Positions 34,406-42,181 of a DNA stretch of 44,567 nucleotides are shown here, piece by piece; the stretch's first letter is position 1, and the number at the start of each line of letters is the position of its first letter. A program made the translations under genes and the position numbers. The notes beneath the pieces were generated by a model that was not told the origin of the DNA, did not search any database, and was given only the letters and a program-made list of their open reading frames with translations. Source of the DNA: Bacteroidota bacterium (lineage in GTDB: Bacteria; Bacteroidota; Ignavibacteria; Kapaibacteriales; NICIL-2); assembly GCA_019695345.1 (NCBI GenBank), contig JAIBAE010000033.1, positions 1 through 44,567 of the forward strand, given 5' to 3'.

Positions 34406-35112
34406 TTATGCGCTCCCTGATGTGCTGCAAATGTTTTCTCTCCGGCTTTAATGGCAACGGTTAATACGTTTTGCGGCGGAACCAACAAACACGAGAAGTT
34501 TGAATTATAAGCACAGTACGGACTATATGCCGTATTAAAATCTATCTGGATTTCGTTATCGCCGGTGTCTTCTACTTCAACATAACGTCCGGCAGCATAT
34601 GTTTCGTTGCCTGTTGTTTTATCTTTAAACGGAATCAGAATACTCGACGATTTTGAACCTGCATCTTTATAACCATACAATGTATAAACATTTTCACCTT
34701 CGCCAAGCGAGAACGTAAACTTTCCAACACGAACCATATTATGCAACTCCCCGCCCGACGCAATAAGCTTTACTTCTTCGGGTGTTTCTGCGGGTTCGTA
34801 GTTAGCAAGTACAACATAAGTTTCAGAGAAAGGATAATACGATAACCCTTTAAACGATTTACGTAAATCCTTAGGCAACGGCGAAAGTGTATCGTACTTC
34901 AGATATTTATCTTTTTCGGCGCGTAGTTTATCGGAGGCAGTTGCGCCCGATGGCAACTCCGGTAATGGTTCATCGTCATCACCGCCACCACACGAAACAA
35001 ACATCAATCCTGCACATAACAACATACCCATCAGTACGTTTGTTAACAAATGTGTTTGCGATGTTCTGTATCTCTCTAAAACCATACGTGTACTTATTGT
35101 AAGGATGTTCAT
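34402..35112 (-). CDS. DUF1684 family lipoprotein
   Basis: 236 residues with a lipobox MFVSC (Cys near 41) followed by GGGDDDE, a typical Bacteroidota lipoprotein start. The C-terminal half matches DUF1684: FKDKTTGNETYAAGRYVEV, then IDFNTAYSPYCAYNSNFSC and LTVAIKAGEKTF. Family function is unknown. The first ATG (35112) leaves a long n-region; ATG at 35085 is an alternative. It is coupled to the following lipoprotein gene by ATGA and lies 30 bases downstream of dcd. Confidence 0.85.
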   Translation of the reverse strand: MNILTISTRMVLERYRTSQTHLLTNVLMGMLLCAGLMFVSCGGGDDDEPLPELPSGATASDKLRAEKDKYLKYDTLSPLPKDLRKSFKGLSYYPFSETYVVLANYEPAETPEEVKLIASGGELHNMVRVGKFTFSLGEGENVYTLYGYKDAGSKSSSILIPFKDKTTGNETYAAGRYVEVEDTGDNEIQIDFNTAYSPYCAYNSNFSCLLVPPQNVLTVAIKAGEKTFAAHQGAHK

Positions 35113-35142
35113 TCAGTTAGTTAGTACCCAACAGTTCAATCA

Positions 35143-35679
35143 TTAAAAATGATTCTTCCACATCATACTTTCTACAGGAACGTTTTTGCGCTCGTTATAC
35201 TTGGCGGATTTCTTTGTTCCGTACCGTGTTTGTACATCACCTTGTACAGCAAAGTAAATAAGCTGACCTATAGGCATACCTGCATATACACGAACCGGTT
35301 GCTTAACGGAAATCTCAAGCGTCCAGAAATTACAGAAACCAACATCTCCCTTACCTGCTGTTGCGTGGATATCAATCCCCAAACGTCCTACCGAACTTTT
35401 ACCTTCCAGAAACGGTACATGTGCATGAGTTTCAGTGTATTCTTCGGTAACGCCTAAATAGAACTTATCGGGTAATAGCACATAACCATCTTCAGGAATA
35501 TCAAACGGCGTTACTGTATTATGCTTACGGGCATCCAAAATTTCATCGTTATATAAAGCAAGCGTGCGCCCCAAGTGAACATCATAACTGTTAGAACCTA
35601 AACATTCCGGACGGTATGGCTCAACAAGGATAGTGCCTTTATTCATCTCTTCCAAAATCTGCTTATCGGATAAAATCAT
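35143..35679 (-). CDS. dcd: dCTP deaminase
   Basis: Deaminates dCTP to dUTP in thymidylate precursor supply. The 178 residues show ILSDKQILEEMNKG at the start, CLGSNSYDVHLG (near 27-38), FLEGKSSVGRLGIDIHATAG (near 89-108) and GFCNFWTLEI with the catalytic Glu, all characteristic of Dcd. Whether it also hydrolyses dUTP (bifunctional form) cannot be decided by eye. It may be co-transcribed with the two lipoprotein genes downstream. Confidence 0.93.
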   Translation of the reverse strand: MILSDKQILEEMNKGTILVEPYRPECLGSNSYDVHLGRTLALYNDEILDARKHNTVTPFDIPEDGYVLLPDKFYLGVTEEYTETHAHVPFLEGKSSVGRLGIDIHATAGKGDVGFCNFWTLEISVKQPVRVYAGMPIGQLIYFAVQGDVQTRYGTKKSAKYNERKNVPVESMMWKNHF

Positions 35680-35730
35680 ACGTGTTTTTTATTGAAGTAG
35701 TAAATACAACTATGGTTTCCCTTACCGTAT

Positions 35731-35795
35731 AGCCGGGCGTTGTGCGCCGCAACCCGGTCGGCTCCGCACCATTGTGCTGTTGCCGCACGGCAGGA
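35731..35795 (+). repeat. Dispersed GC-rich repeat, family B, copy 5
   Basis: AGCCGGGCGTTGTGCGCCGC then AACCCGGTCGGCTCC and GCTGTTGCCGCACGGCAGG. The left half differs from copies 1 and 4, the core is kept. Confidence 0.65.
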
Positions 35796-35890
35796 ATTGG
35801 GCAAAAATACCGTATTATTTTGTTTAGAACAGAATTGTATGCCTCAAAGCGCAAAATAATCTGCACGATTCCGCTGATAGGTACACACAA

Positions 35891-35956
35891 AGGAATTTCT
35901 CCCGCAGAGTATGGGCTTGTAACCAACACCATTTGGTGCGGCAATGCGCAAGCAAA
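35891..35956 (+). repeat. Dispersed intergenic repeat, family A, copy 13
   Basis: Left arm AGGAATTTCTCCCGCA, right arm GGTGCGGCAATGCGCAAGCA. It has the same GGCAATGCGCAAGC right-end variant as copy 9. Confidence 0.7.
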
Positions 35957-36032
35957 TATCAATAAAACATAATTCCATCCGTACATTTGCAGAATACTAT
36001 AATTACACTTATTGCTACACAATACAGAATTC

Positions 36033-36923
36033 ATGAAACTATCTACTATAGCTTTTGTTTGTTCCTTTGCAACGTTGTTCTTGTTAAATGCTTGTTCCTC
36101 CACACAACACCCCAACCCCGATACTGTTACCGTTGCAACCTTTAATATGGAATGGCTTGGCGATGGCAATGCCGACGATAAAAAGCCCCGAACTGAAGCA
36201 GACTACAAACGTATTGCCGAGGTTATTGAAAAATGTAATGCCGATATTATTGGCGTAGAAGAAGTTGAAAACGGCGATGCACTGGCACGTGTGTTAAAGT
36301 ATGTTGACGGTTACTCGTACTACATTGGTAAAGCCGGACGCCAGCAAAACGTGGGTGTGTTGTATCGCAACACCGTAACTGTAACTAATCCGCAAGAATA
36401 CATGCCCGTAGCTACCCGTGGCGAGCGTAACCGTCCCGGTTTTGTTGTGAATTGCCGTAAAGGAAATTTCGACTGGACGATGATGGTACTGCATTTAAAG
36501 TCAACATCACGTGCCGACTCTACCGACCAGCTACGCGAGGAATCGTACGTAAACCGCCGCGAACAAGCCGCTAAAGTTGCCGCCTGGGCAGACTCCATTG
36601 TAACAACTACAAAAGAAAAAGATGTTCTGATTATTGGCGATTTAAATGATTCGCCCGTACGCAAAAACAATCCTACCCTTACAGCATTATCAAACGATGT
36701 AAACGTTATATTTTTAACTGCGTCGTTGGGGTCGTGTAAAAACTCTTCGTGGTTAAATATAGACCACATTGTTGCTTCGCAGCAAGCGGCAAAACGTTGG
36801 CTACCAGCCGCAATGCACCATTATAACTTCCATGCAGCGTACCGCACCGAAGAAGCAAACATGATTAGCGACCACTGCCCTGTGCTTGGTCAGTTCGAGA
36901 TAACATCACCCGATAACGATTAA
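36033..36923 (+). CDS. Endonuclease/exonuclease/phosphatase family lipoprotein
   Basis: 296 residues from ATG 36033 (a TTG seven codons earlier is open but gives a worse signal). MKLSTIAFVCSFATLFLLNAC is a lipoprotein signal. The EEP fold motifs appear in order: VATFNMEWLG (Asn), IIGVEEVEN (metal Glu), VLHLKS, LIIGDLNDSP (Asp/Asn), NIDHIVAS and ISDHCPV (catalytic Asp/His). The family cleaves phosphodiesters or phosphomonoesters in nucleic acids, lipids or inositol phosphates. The lipid anchor places it in the envelope, so an extracellular nuclease or phosphatase is likely; the substrate is unknown. Confidence 0.87.
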   Translation: MKLSTIAFVCSFATLFLLNACSSTQHPNPDTVTVATFNMEWLGDGNADDKKPRTEADYKRIAEVIEKCNADIIGVEEVENGDALARVLKYVDGYSYYIGKAGRQQNVGVLYRNTVTVTNPQEYMPVATRGERNRPGFVVNCRKGNFDWTMMVLHLKSTSRADSTDQLREESYVNRREQAAKVAAWADSIVTTTKEKDVLIIGDLNDSPVRKNNPTLTALSNDVNVIFLTASLGSCKNSSWLNIDHIVASQQAAKRWLPAAMHHYNFHAAYRTEEANMISDHCPVLGQFEITSPDND

Positions 36924-36930
36924 CGCTTGT

Positions 36931-37335
36931 ATGAAGCCCGACGTACAACATTCATCTGCCACGTTTGAAACAACGGTTACAAGCGAAATGACCGCCGTTC
37001 TGGATGGCAATCCCATTCACCCAGTGTATTCTACATTTTGGCTCTCACATCACGCCGAGGTTGCCGCGCGCCGCGCCATAGAACCTTATTTTGAGAACGA
37101 TGAAAACGCAGTTGGCGGCGAGCTGTTTATTCACCACGAGTCCATGTGCGCCGTGGGCGATACGGTGCGTATTGTTGCTACTGTTACCAAGGTTCACGGA
37201 AGAAAGATAGTGTGTAGTATCGAAGCGTTTTCAAGTTCACGGCGGATTGCAACGGGTCACCAAACGCAGATTGTGTTATCCAACAACACCATTGCTTCGC
37301 TTGTAGATGAAGCATATTCTCTGCTTGCCAAATAG
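36931..37335 (+). CDS. Hotdog-fold thioesterase-like protein (FlK type)
   Basis: 134 residues with the single hotdog fold: STFWLSHHAEVAARRAI helix, GGELFIHHESMCAVGDTVRIVATV, then KIVCSIEAFSSSRRIATGHQTQIVL. This resembles the FlK (fluoroacetyl-CoA thioesterase) branch, which has a Thr-Glu-His active site; HHE and GHQ here may hold equivalents. The physiological thioester is unknown. It starts seven bases after the lipoprotein gene, so the two are probably in one transcript. Confidence 0.75.
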   Translation: MKPDVQHSSATFETTVTSEMTAVLDGNPIHPVYSTFWLSHHAEVAARRAIEPYFENDENAVGGELFIHHESMCAVGDTVRIVATVTKVHGRKIVCSIEAFSSSRRIATGHQTQIVLSNNTIASLVDEAYSLLAK

Positions 37336-37400
37336 TTTTTGCTATCGCAGGACTGCACCAAACGTTACATAAAACACAAACTCCGCTTGCAGAACAGAAC
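37335..37400 (-). repeat. Dispersed intergenic repeat, family A, copy 14
   Basis: On the minus strand: CTGTTCTGTTCTGCAAGCGG ... TGGTGCAGTCCTGCGATAGC. Both arms carry substitutions. It begins on the last base of the thioesterase stop codon. Confidence 0.6.
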
Positions 37401-37470
37401 AGTTTGGCAATACACAAGCACTACCGTAATTAATCCAATCTGTGGTAACGGGTTCGGGAAACGCGGGGCA

Positions 37471-37539
37471 CACTCTCTCCCGCACACCCAAGGTTAGTAG
37501 GGCAGAAATGCCGTTTTGCGCGGTTTGCGCCAGCAAAAT
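37471..37539 (+). repeat. Dispersed intergenic repeat, family A, copy 15
   Basis: Left arm CACTCTCTCCCGCA, right arm GCGCGGTTTGCGCCAGCAAAA. Second copy in the same gap, in opposite orientation to copy 14. Confidence 0.65.
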
Positions 37540-37560
37540 CAAATTCTGTAGCAATACTTT

Positions 37561-37592
37561 GCCCGCTTGCCCGTATATTTGCGGGCTTTTTT
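37561..37592 (+). terminator. Intrinsic terminator upstream of tRNA-Leu
   Basis: GCCCGC (37561-37566) pairs with GCGGGC (37581-37586), followed by six T. It closes the thioesterase transcript 23 bases before the tRNA gene, unless the tRNA promoter lies upstream of it, in which case it would act as an attenuator. Confidence 0.8.
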
Positions 37593-37614
37593 ACAACAAA
37601 GCACCTAAATACCT

Positions 37615-37696
37615 GCGGACGTGGCGAAATTGGCAGACGCACCAGACTTAGGATCTGGCGGGTAATTCCGTGAGAGTTCAAGTCTCTCCGTCCGCA
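37615..37696 (+). tRNA. tRNA-Leu (anticodon UAG)
   Basis: An 82-base class II tRNA. The acceptor stem GCGGACG pairs with CGTCCGC; the anticodon stem CCAGA/TCTGG encloses loop CTTAGGA with anticodon TAG (reads CUN); a long variable arm (CGGGTAATTCCG region) and the T arm GAGAG-TTCAAGT-CTCTC follow. The discriminator is A, as expected for Leu. CCA is not encoded and must be added after transcription. Confidence 0.95.
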
Positions 37697-37706
37697 CTAC
37701 TTTTAT

Positions 37707-37732
37707 GATAGCATTCCATGTGGGATGCTATC
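37707..37732 (+). terminator. Hairpin between tRNA-Leu and tig, possible terminator
   Basis: GATAGCATTCC and GGGATGCTATC form an 11-bp stem with one mismatch and a tetraloop ATGT. The following bases are T-rich but interrupted. It could end the tRNA transcript or only mark its 3' processing side. Confidence 0.55.
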
Positions 37733-37766
37733 GTTATTTATATCATTTTTTTGAAAGGTTCCTTCC

Positions 37767-39071
37767 GTGAATGTAAATATTTCCGAGCAAGAGGGATTAA
37801 AACGCGAAATTGAGATTACGTTATCGTTAGAAGAATTACAACCACATTTCGACAAAGCATTTCAGGCAGCACAACAAGAAGCACAGATTGAGGGATTCCG
37901 TAAAGGTAAAGTCCCTATGAACGTTATTAAAGCTCGATTTGGTAAATCAATTGAGCGCGATGCATTAGGCGATATTGCCGATGAATCGTTCCGCAAAGCT
38001 GTGGAAGAAAACAACCTGGAGGTTGCAGGTGCGCCTATGCTTGTAGAAATGAAACGTACCGACGATGGTGGTGGATTCTTTAAGATTGCCTACGAGGTAT
38101 ATCCTACTATTACCTTACGCGAATACCACGAAATTGAAATTGAAAAACCAACCCGCGAAATTTCCGATGATGATGTAGAAAAAGAATTAGAAAACATCCG
38201 TTTACGTACATCAAAATTAGAACCAGCCGAGCAGGTTACCGATACCATGCACGTTGTTAAGCTTAAGTTTAGCGATATAGATGCATCTACCGGAATGCCT
38301 TTACTTGGCGGTAAAGAACGCGAAGTATTTTTGGAGAGCGAAGAAACCGATGCAATTTTACGTAACGATGTATTGAACCTGAAAAAAGGTGATTCATTCC
38401 GTTACACCGAAGAACATGCAGCCGGCGAGCACGGCGACCACGCCCACACACACGATTACCACGTAACCGTTACCGATATCCAAAAAGTTGTGAAATCGGA
38501 ACTTAATCAAGAATACATCCAGCAAATTTCCAGTGGTGTGCTAAACACCGAAGAAGAACTTCGTGCTGATATCAAACGTTCCTTACAACAATACTGGGAT
38601 AGAGAAGTAAGCGAAGCACTTCGCGACCAAGTTATCACAAAATTTATCCAACTTCACGAGTTTGATATTCCGGAATCGTTAGTTGTACTTACAGCACAGG
38701 ACATGATTGAGGATGCTAAAAAGCGTCACCCGGATGACCAATACTTAAAACGTGCAAAGAACGAAGAGTTGTTTAACATGTTTATGGCTCCGGCAGAACA
38801 AAGTGTACGTTGGCAGTTAATTGCAAGCGAGATTGTTGCCAAAGAAGAAATCACCATTGGCGAAGAAGACTTAGATAAAGTTGCAAGCCAGATTGGTATA
38901 GAAAAAGAGCAGGTTCGTGTTGCGGTAGAGAAGAACCCTCAATTACGTAACCGCATGACAAACGACCGTTTATTCGACTTTTTAATGAGCCGTATTGTTG
39001 TTACCGAACGCCCCTACGATGACATGCTTGATGAAATAGAAGTAGTGGACGATAATGAGGATAATCAATAA
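37767..39071 (+). CDS. tig: Trigger factor
   Basis: Ribosome-bound chaperone and peptidyl-prolyl isomerase that first meets nascent chains at the exit tunnel. The N-terminal signature GFRKGKVPMNVIKARFG (near residues 43-59) is the ribosome-docking loop, and the FKBP-like middle domain spans ~150-245. This domain contains a His-rich patch (EHGDHAHTHDYH, near 222-235) that may bind metal. The helical C-terminal arm domain ends in an acidic tail (DEIEVVDDNEDNQ). 434 residues is normal. The start is an ATG-less GTG (residue 1), with GAAAGG upstream. clpP follows after 99 bases, a common order. Confidence 0.93.
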   Translation: MNVNISEQEGLKREIEITLSLEELQPHFDKAFQAAQQEAQIEGFRKGKVPMNVIKARFGKSIERDALGDIADESFRKAVEENNLEVAGAPMLVEMKRTDDGGGFFKIAYEVYPTITLREYHEIEIEKPTREISDDDVEKELENIRLRTSKLEPAEQVTDTMHVVKLKFSDIDASTGMPLLGGKEREVFLESEETDAILRNDVLNLKKGDSFRYTEEHAAGEHGDHAHTHDYHVTVTDIQKVVKSELNQEYIQQISSGVLNTEEELRADIKRSLQQYWDREVSEALRDQVITKFIQLHEFDIPESLVVLTAQDMIEDAKKRHPDDQYLKRAKNEELFNMFMAPAEQSVRWQLIASEIVAKEEITIGEEDLDKVASQIGIEKEQVRVAVEKNPQLRNRMTNDRLFDFLMSRIVVTERPYDDMLDEIEVVDDNEDNQ

Positions 39072-39170
39072 TACACCCTAACGGGAACTCACTAAGATTC
39101 CTGTCTGTGCGTCAAGCGTGGTGGTTTTGAATTTTGCAGAAATCTATAATTCAGAAAGAGAGACGGAAGA

Positions 39171-39779
39171 ATGATTCACAGCACCGAGATTACCAATCAA
39201 CTTGTGCCGTACGTAATAGAGCAAACAAGCCGCGGAGAGCGTTCGTACGATATTTACTCCCGCTTGTTAAAAGAACGTATCATATTTATCGGAACACCAA
39301 TAGACGATTACGTGGCTTCGTTAACCATAGCACAATTATTGTTCCTTGCCAGCGAAGACCCAAGCAAAGATATCTTTATGTATATCAACTCGCCGGGTGG
39401 AAGCGTTACGGCCGGCATGGCAATCTACGACACCATGCAATTTATTAAGCCCGATATATCAACCTATTGTGTTGGTATGGCTGCATCTATGGCGCAAGTA
39501 TTATTATGCGCAGGTACCAAAGGCAAACGTTATGCTTTGCCACACTCTCGCATTATGATGCACCAGCCATTAGGCGGAACACAAGGGCAAGCAACCGATA
39601 TCGAAATCTACACCAAAGAAATGCTCCGCATCCGTGACATGCTGTACAATGTAATTGCAAAACACAGCGGACGTGATTACGACACCGTAAAACAAGATGC
39701 CGACCGCGATAACTACATGTCGCCACAGGAAGCACTTGAGTACGGTTTAATAGACACCGTTCTGGAAAGCACAAAGTAA
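39171..39779 (+). CDS. clpP: ATP-dependent Clp protease proteolytic subunit
   Basis: Serine peptidase that forms the tetradecameric barrel served by ClpX or ClpA/C. The triad is visible: S106 in [11 protein letters not shown]131 in MMHQPLGG and D180 in [19 protein letters not shown] is the oxyanion region. 202 residues is typical. The usual Gly after the active-site Ser-Met (ASMG) is Ala here. ATG 39171 is preceded by GGAAG at good spacing. clpX is not in the window; a strong terminator follows, so clpX must be elsewhere or separately transcribed. Confidence 0.95.
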   Translation: MIHSTEITNQLVPYVIEQTSRGERSYDIYSRLLKERIIFIGTPIDDYVASLTIAQLLFLASEDPSKDIFMYINSPGGSVTAGMAIYDTMQFIKPDISTYCVGMAASMAQVLLCAGTKGKRYALPHSRIMMHQPLGGTQGQATDIEIYTKEMLRIRDMLYNVIAKHSGRDYDTVKQDADRDNYMSPQEALEYGLIDTVLESTK

Positions 39780-39800
39780 TTTCTTACGTGCAAAAACATC

Positions 39801-39835
39801 AAAGCCGGTTCAGACGTTCTGAATCGGCTTTTTTT
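39801..39835 (+). terminator. Intrinsic terminator after clpP
   Basis: AAAGCCGGTTCAGA pairs with TCTGAATCGGCTTT (one G-T pair) around a CGT loop and is followed by a T tract. It is one of the strongest terminators in the window. Confidence 0.9.
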
Positions 39836-39903
39836 GCTCTGCTATCGCCCGACCGCGCCAAACAACGGCGCATAACTGCACAATATCCTGCGGGATAGAA
39901 GGT
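39834..39903 (-). repeat. Dispersed intergenic repeat, family A, copy 16
   Basis: On the minus strand: CCTTCTATCCCGCAGG ... GGCGCGGTCGGGCGATAGCA. It begins within the T tract of the clpP terminator and ends nine bases before the stop of the RloB-like gene. Confidence 0.75.
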
Positions 39904-39911
39904 AATTGAAA

Positions 39912-40535
39912 TTAACTTTGCTTTAAATGTTGAAGAACATTTTCAAAGTCTTCGTAAAACTTGCGAAAACTAATCGGAGAATCAGTTTTCAGTTTACTGT
40001 AGTTTACATCTTTGCAGATTGACCGGATTCGTATTTTTCTATCTTCTTGAGTATGTTTTTTCCCGTAAACATTTTGCTTAGCAGTCTTATCATTCTGCTT
40101 TTCCAGATTGTTGAGATTCTTATTAGAGTGAGGTGCTTCTTTCTGTTCCTTAATCATCCATAACCATGTTTCAATACATCGTACAGGCAATGTAATAACA
40201 ACACGGTTTTTGTATTTATCGGGTACATCACTTGAGTGATTAGCATAAAGTTTATTGAAATGGGTTTGTTCGTGTGTATCTACATCTCTAACCGAAAAGA
40301 AGATATGGACATCGTATTCAATAAACGCACTTTTACAAGCCTCTTTAAGCTTTTTGTCGATAGCTGTTTTATCACGGACAGTTATATAAAATTTCTTGTC
40401 TTGTTCGAAAGAATACGCCTCCTCTGATGTATTTTTTAACATTCCCGAATGTTGGGTAGCATAGTCACTTAAAAATGCTATTATAAATTCCTCACAAGCT
40501 ACATCCTCAGCTAATACTACAAACCTGTATTTCAT
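39912..40535 (-). CDS. RloB/DUF4276-like (TOPRIM-type) protein, probable defence effector
   Basis: 207 residues. The first strand RFVVLAEDVACEEFI offers acidic residues (E10, E15/E16) where TOPRIM-like DUF4276/RloB proteins have VEGxTE. IFFSVRDVDTHEQ supplies a DxD (D84, D86). RCIETWLWM (E122) matches the IExWLL motif of that group. The C-terminal half is Lys/Asn-rich. This set suggests a metal-dependent nuclease domain, but the first motif is divergent and the call rests on pattern memory. The ATG overlaps the stop of the ATPase gene upstream (40532-40535), so the two products are made together and probably form one complex. Confidence 0.6.
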   Translation of the reverse strand: MKYRFVVLAEDVACEEFIIAFLSDYATQHSGMLKNTSEEAYSFEQDKKFYITVRDKTAIDKKLKEACKSAFIEYDVHIFFSVRDVDTHEQTHFNKLYANHSSDVPDKYKNRVVITLPVRCIETWLWMIKEQKEAPHSNKNLNNLEKQNDKTAKQNVYGKKHTQEDRKIRIRSICKDVNYSKLKTDSPISFRKFYEDFENVLQHLKQS

Positions 40536-41923
40536 TTAGGAACTCCTCCTAAGAATCCCATTTCCCAATACGTACCAAGTGAGTCCGTGTACTTTATAGG
40601 CTCTTCACCATTTTCGTGGAACTTTTTACTTTTAGGTTCTATAACATCATACTGTAAATTTTTAACAATGGTTTCTTTCTCATCTTTCTCAAACACAAAT
40701 ACTGATTCAGGAATATCCGAGAAATAATCAACAACATAAGGGGAATGTGTTGACATTATAACTTGAATATCTTTTTCCTCAGCAAGTTCAAATATCAAAT
40801 TAAGAGTCTCGCGTAAACGCCTTGGATGAATTCCTTTTTCGGGTTCTTCTAATAAAAGTAACCGTGGGGGATTTGGTTGATGTATAATACATAACAACGC
40901 TAAAAAATACAACGTACCTTCGGAAAGTTCATCAGCCCAAAAGGTGTTTCCGTTGTTATCTTTTAACCCAAGTCTCTTAAATGTATCCGTACTTTTTTTG
41001 TTATTCTTTCCGTAGGTTAAGCGTAACGGGTTATCTTCATCAATTTCTACCCTCTCAAATACTACCTCTTTAAACTCGGGTACAAAACGATTTAAATCCT
41101 CTGTAATTCTCGCTGCTATTTCTCGGTGATTGCTGTATATAACATCAAAGAATGAAACAATGTTTGAAGCATCGCTATTTACAAAATCTTGGTTGTTTAA
41201 AGGATATGGTTTTAGTAATTCTTCGGGTGTTACCTTGTAAATTATGATAGGAGATAATGCGTTTTGAAAGCCGTAATTAACATTTAAGGCATCTTTAATG
41301 GAAGAAGGAACCCATTCATACTTAACTATATCATCTGTAAAGGCCTCTTTAAAGTAAAATTGTCCATTATTTACGGGAAATTGAAAGTTAGCTGATTTAT
41401 TAACAACAACCTCAGGCTCAATTAACTGGTATCCTGCTAAAACAGGTGGTTTATGATAAAATAGCCCTGAGAATGCGCATTCGAAATCATCAGAAATATT
41501 ACTAATTTTTCCTACATTATATGGATCAATTTCACTTATGCTAAAGTCTTTTTTTATAATTGCTTGTGCAATAGCATATCCATTAGTAAAGTATTTGTGA
41601 TTCCCGTAATTTCCTAAATACATATAACTATATTGTTCAAAGATACTACCATCCAAATCTGGTATATCTGTTTTTACTTTCATTGTGATTGCAATAGGTG
41701 ATTTTCTCAATGATTGGACATCCTTAACAGAAGATGTAATTATTCTGTCGAACTCTGCTTCCGTGTATGTTTTTCCAGTTGATAGTTCACTAAAAAACTT
41801 GAGGGCTTTAAGAACATTGGTTTTTCCTGAATTATTAGGGCCAATTAAAAGATTGACCTGTTGAAGTTTAAGCGTTACGTCTCGTAACGAACGGAAATTT
41901 TGTATGCGTATTTCCTGTATCAT
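40532..41923 (-). CDS. SMC/OLD-like AAA ATPase, probable defence-system partner
   Basis: 463 residues from ATG 41923, which has GGATGAG upstream; a TTG nine codons earlier is open but less likely. IQNFRSLRDVTLKLQQVNLLIGPNNSGKT holds the Walker A (near 26-33). Late in the protein come an ABC-type signature (ADELSEGTLYFLALL), Walker B with LLLLEEPEKGIHP and the H-loop IMSTHSPYVVDYF. The arrangement is that of AAA_15/AAA_21 (OLD-like, RloA/AbiLi-like) ATPases, which in defence islands act with a nuclease. The coding is more AT-rich and the gene orientation opposes its neighbours, in line with acquisition by transfer. Confidence 0.8.
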   Translation of the reverse strand: MIQEIRIQNFRSLRDVTLKLQQVNLLIGPNNSGKTNVLKALKFFSELSTGKTYTEAEFDRIITSSVKDVQSLRKSPIAITMKVKTDIPDLDGSIFEQYSYMYLGNYGNHKYFTNGYAIAQAIIKKDFSISEIDPYNVGKISNISDDFECAFSGLFYHKPPVLAGYQLIEPEVVVNKSANFQFPVNNGQFYFKEAFTDDIVKYEWVPSSIKDALNVNYGFQNALSPIIIYKVTPEELLKPYPLNNQDFVNSDASNIVSFFDVIYSNHREIAARITEDLNRFVPEFKEVVFERVEIDEDNPLRLTYGKNNKKSTDTFKRLGLKDNNGNTFWADELSEGTLYFLALLCIIHQPNPPRLLLLEEPEKGIHPRRLRETLNLIFELAEEKDIQVIMSTHSPYVVDYFSDIPESVFVFEKDEKETIVKNLQYDVIEPKSKKFHENGEEPIKYTDSLGTYWEMGFLGGVPK

Positions 41924-42030
41924 AATCTCATCCAATACTGTTTTTCGCAAATTACGGAATACTCAAAACTCTTTGTGCAACATCTACACCATAAATCTCT
42001 AATCTGCGTTAACCACTGTTTATTAGTTGC

Positions 42031-42096
42031 CCAATCTTTCCCGCATGTAGCGGTTTTACCAAAATATGCGGCGCGGAGCGGTCTGCGGAAGCAAAA
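42031..42096 (+). repeat. Dispersed intergenic repeat, family A, copy 17
   Basis: Left arm CCCAATCTTTCCCGCA, right arm GGAGCGGTCTGCGGAAGCAAA. Lies in the divergent gap between the ATPase gene and ileS. Confidence 0.65.
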
Positions 42097-42181
42097 AAGA
42101 ACCCGTAAATGTACGGCTAATGCCGATAAAGCACGATATTTGCAGTTCAAGTAAATGATATGTACAAATAGTTACACAGTT

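Larger units (their letters stand above)
35680..36032. other. 353-base divergent gap with two repeats, no gene
   Basis: A family B copy (35731-35795) and a family A copy (35891-35956) fill much of it. Open frames here on both strands run across repeats and show no protein-like pattern. The promoters of dcd and of the lipoprotein hydrolase gene must lie at the two edges. Confidence 0.6.

Noticed and set aside
35663-36169. 168-codon minus-strand ORF overlapping dcd and the lipoprotein hydrolase
   Set aside because: Overlaps two well-supported genes and crosses two repeats.
1171-42096. Family A repeats as a CRISPR array or an integron attC array
   Set aside because: Copies are kilobases apart with whole genes of both strands between them, spacers are not uniform, and no GTTRRRY/RYYYAAC core sites or integrase are present.
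1171-42096. Family A repeats as ordinary intrinsic terminators
   Set aside because: The pairing is short and no T tract follows on either strand; true terminators (1131, 7284, 37561, 39801) lie beside and apart from the repeats.
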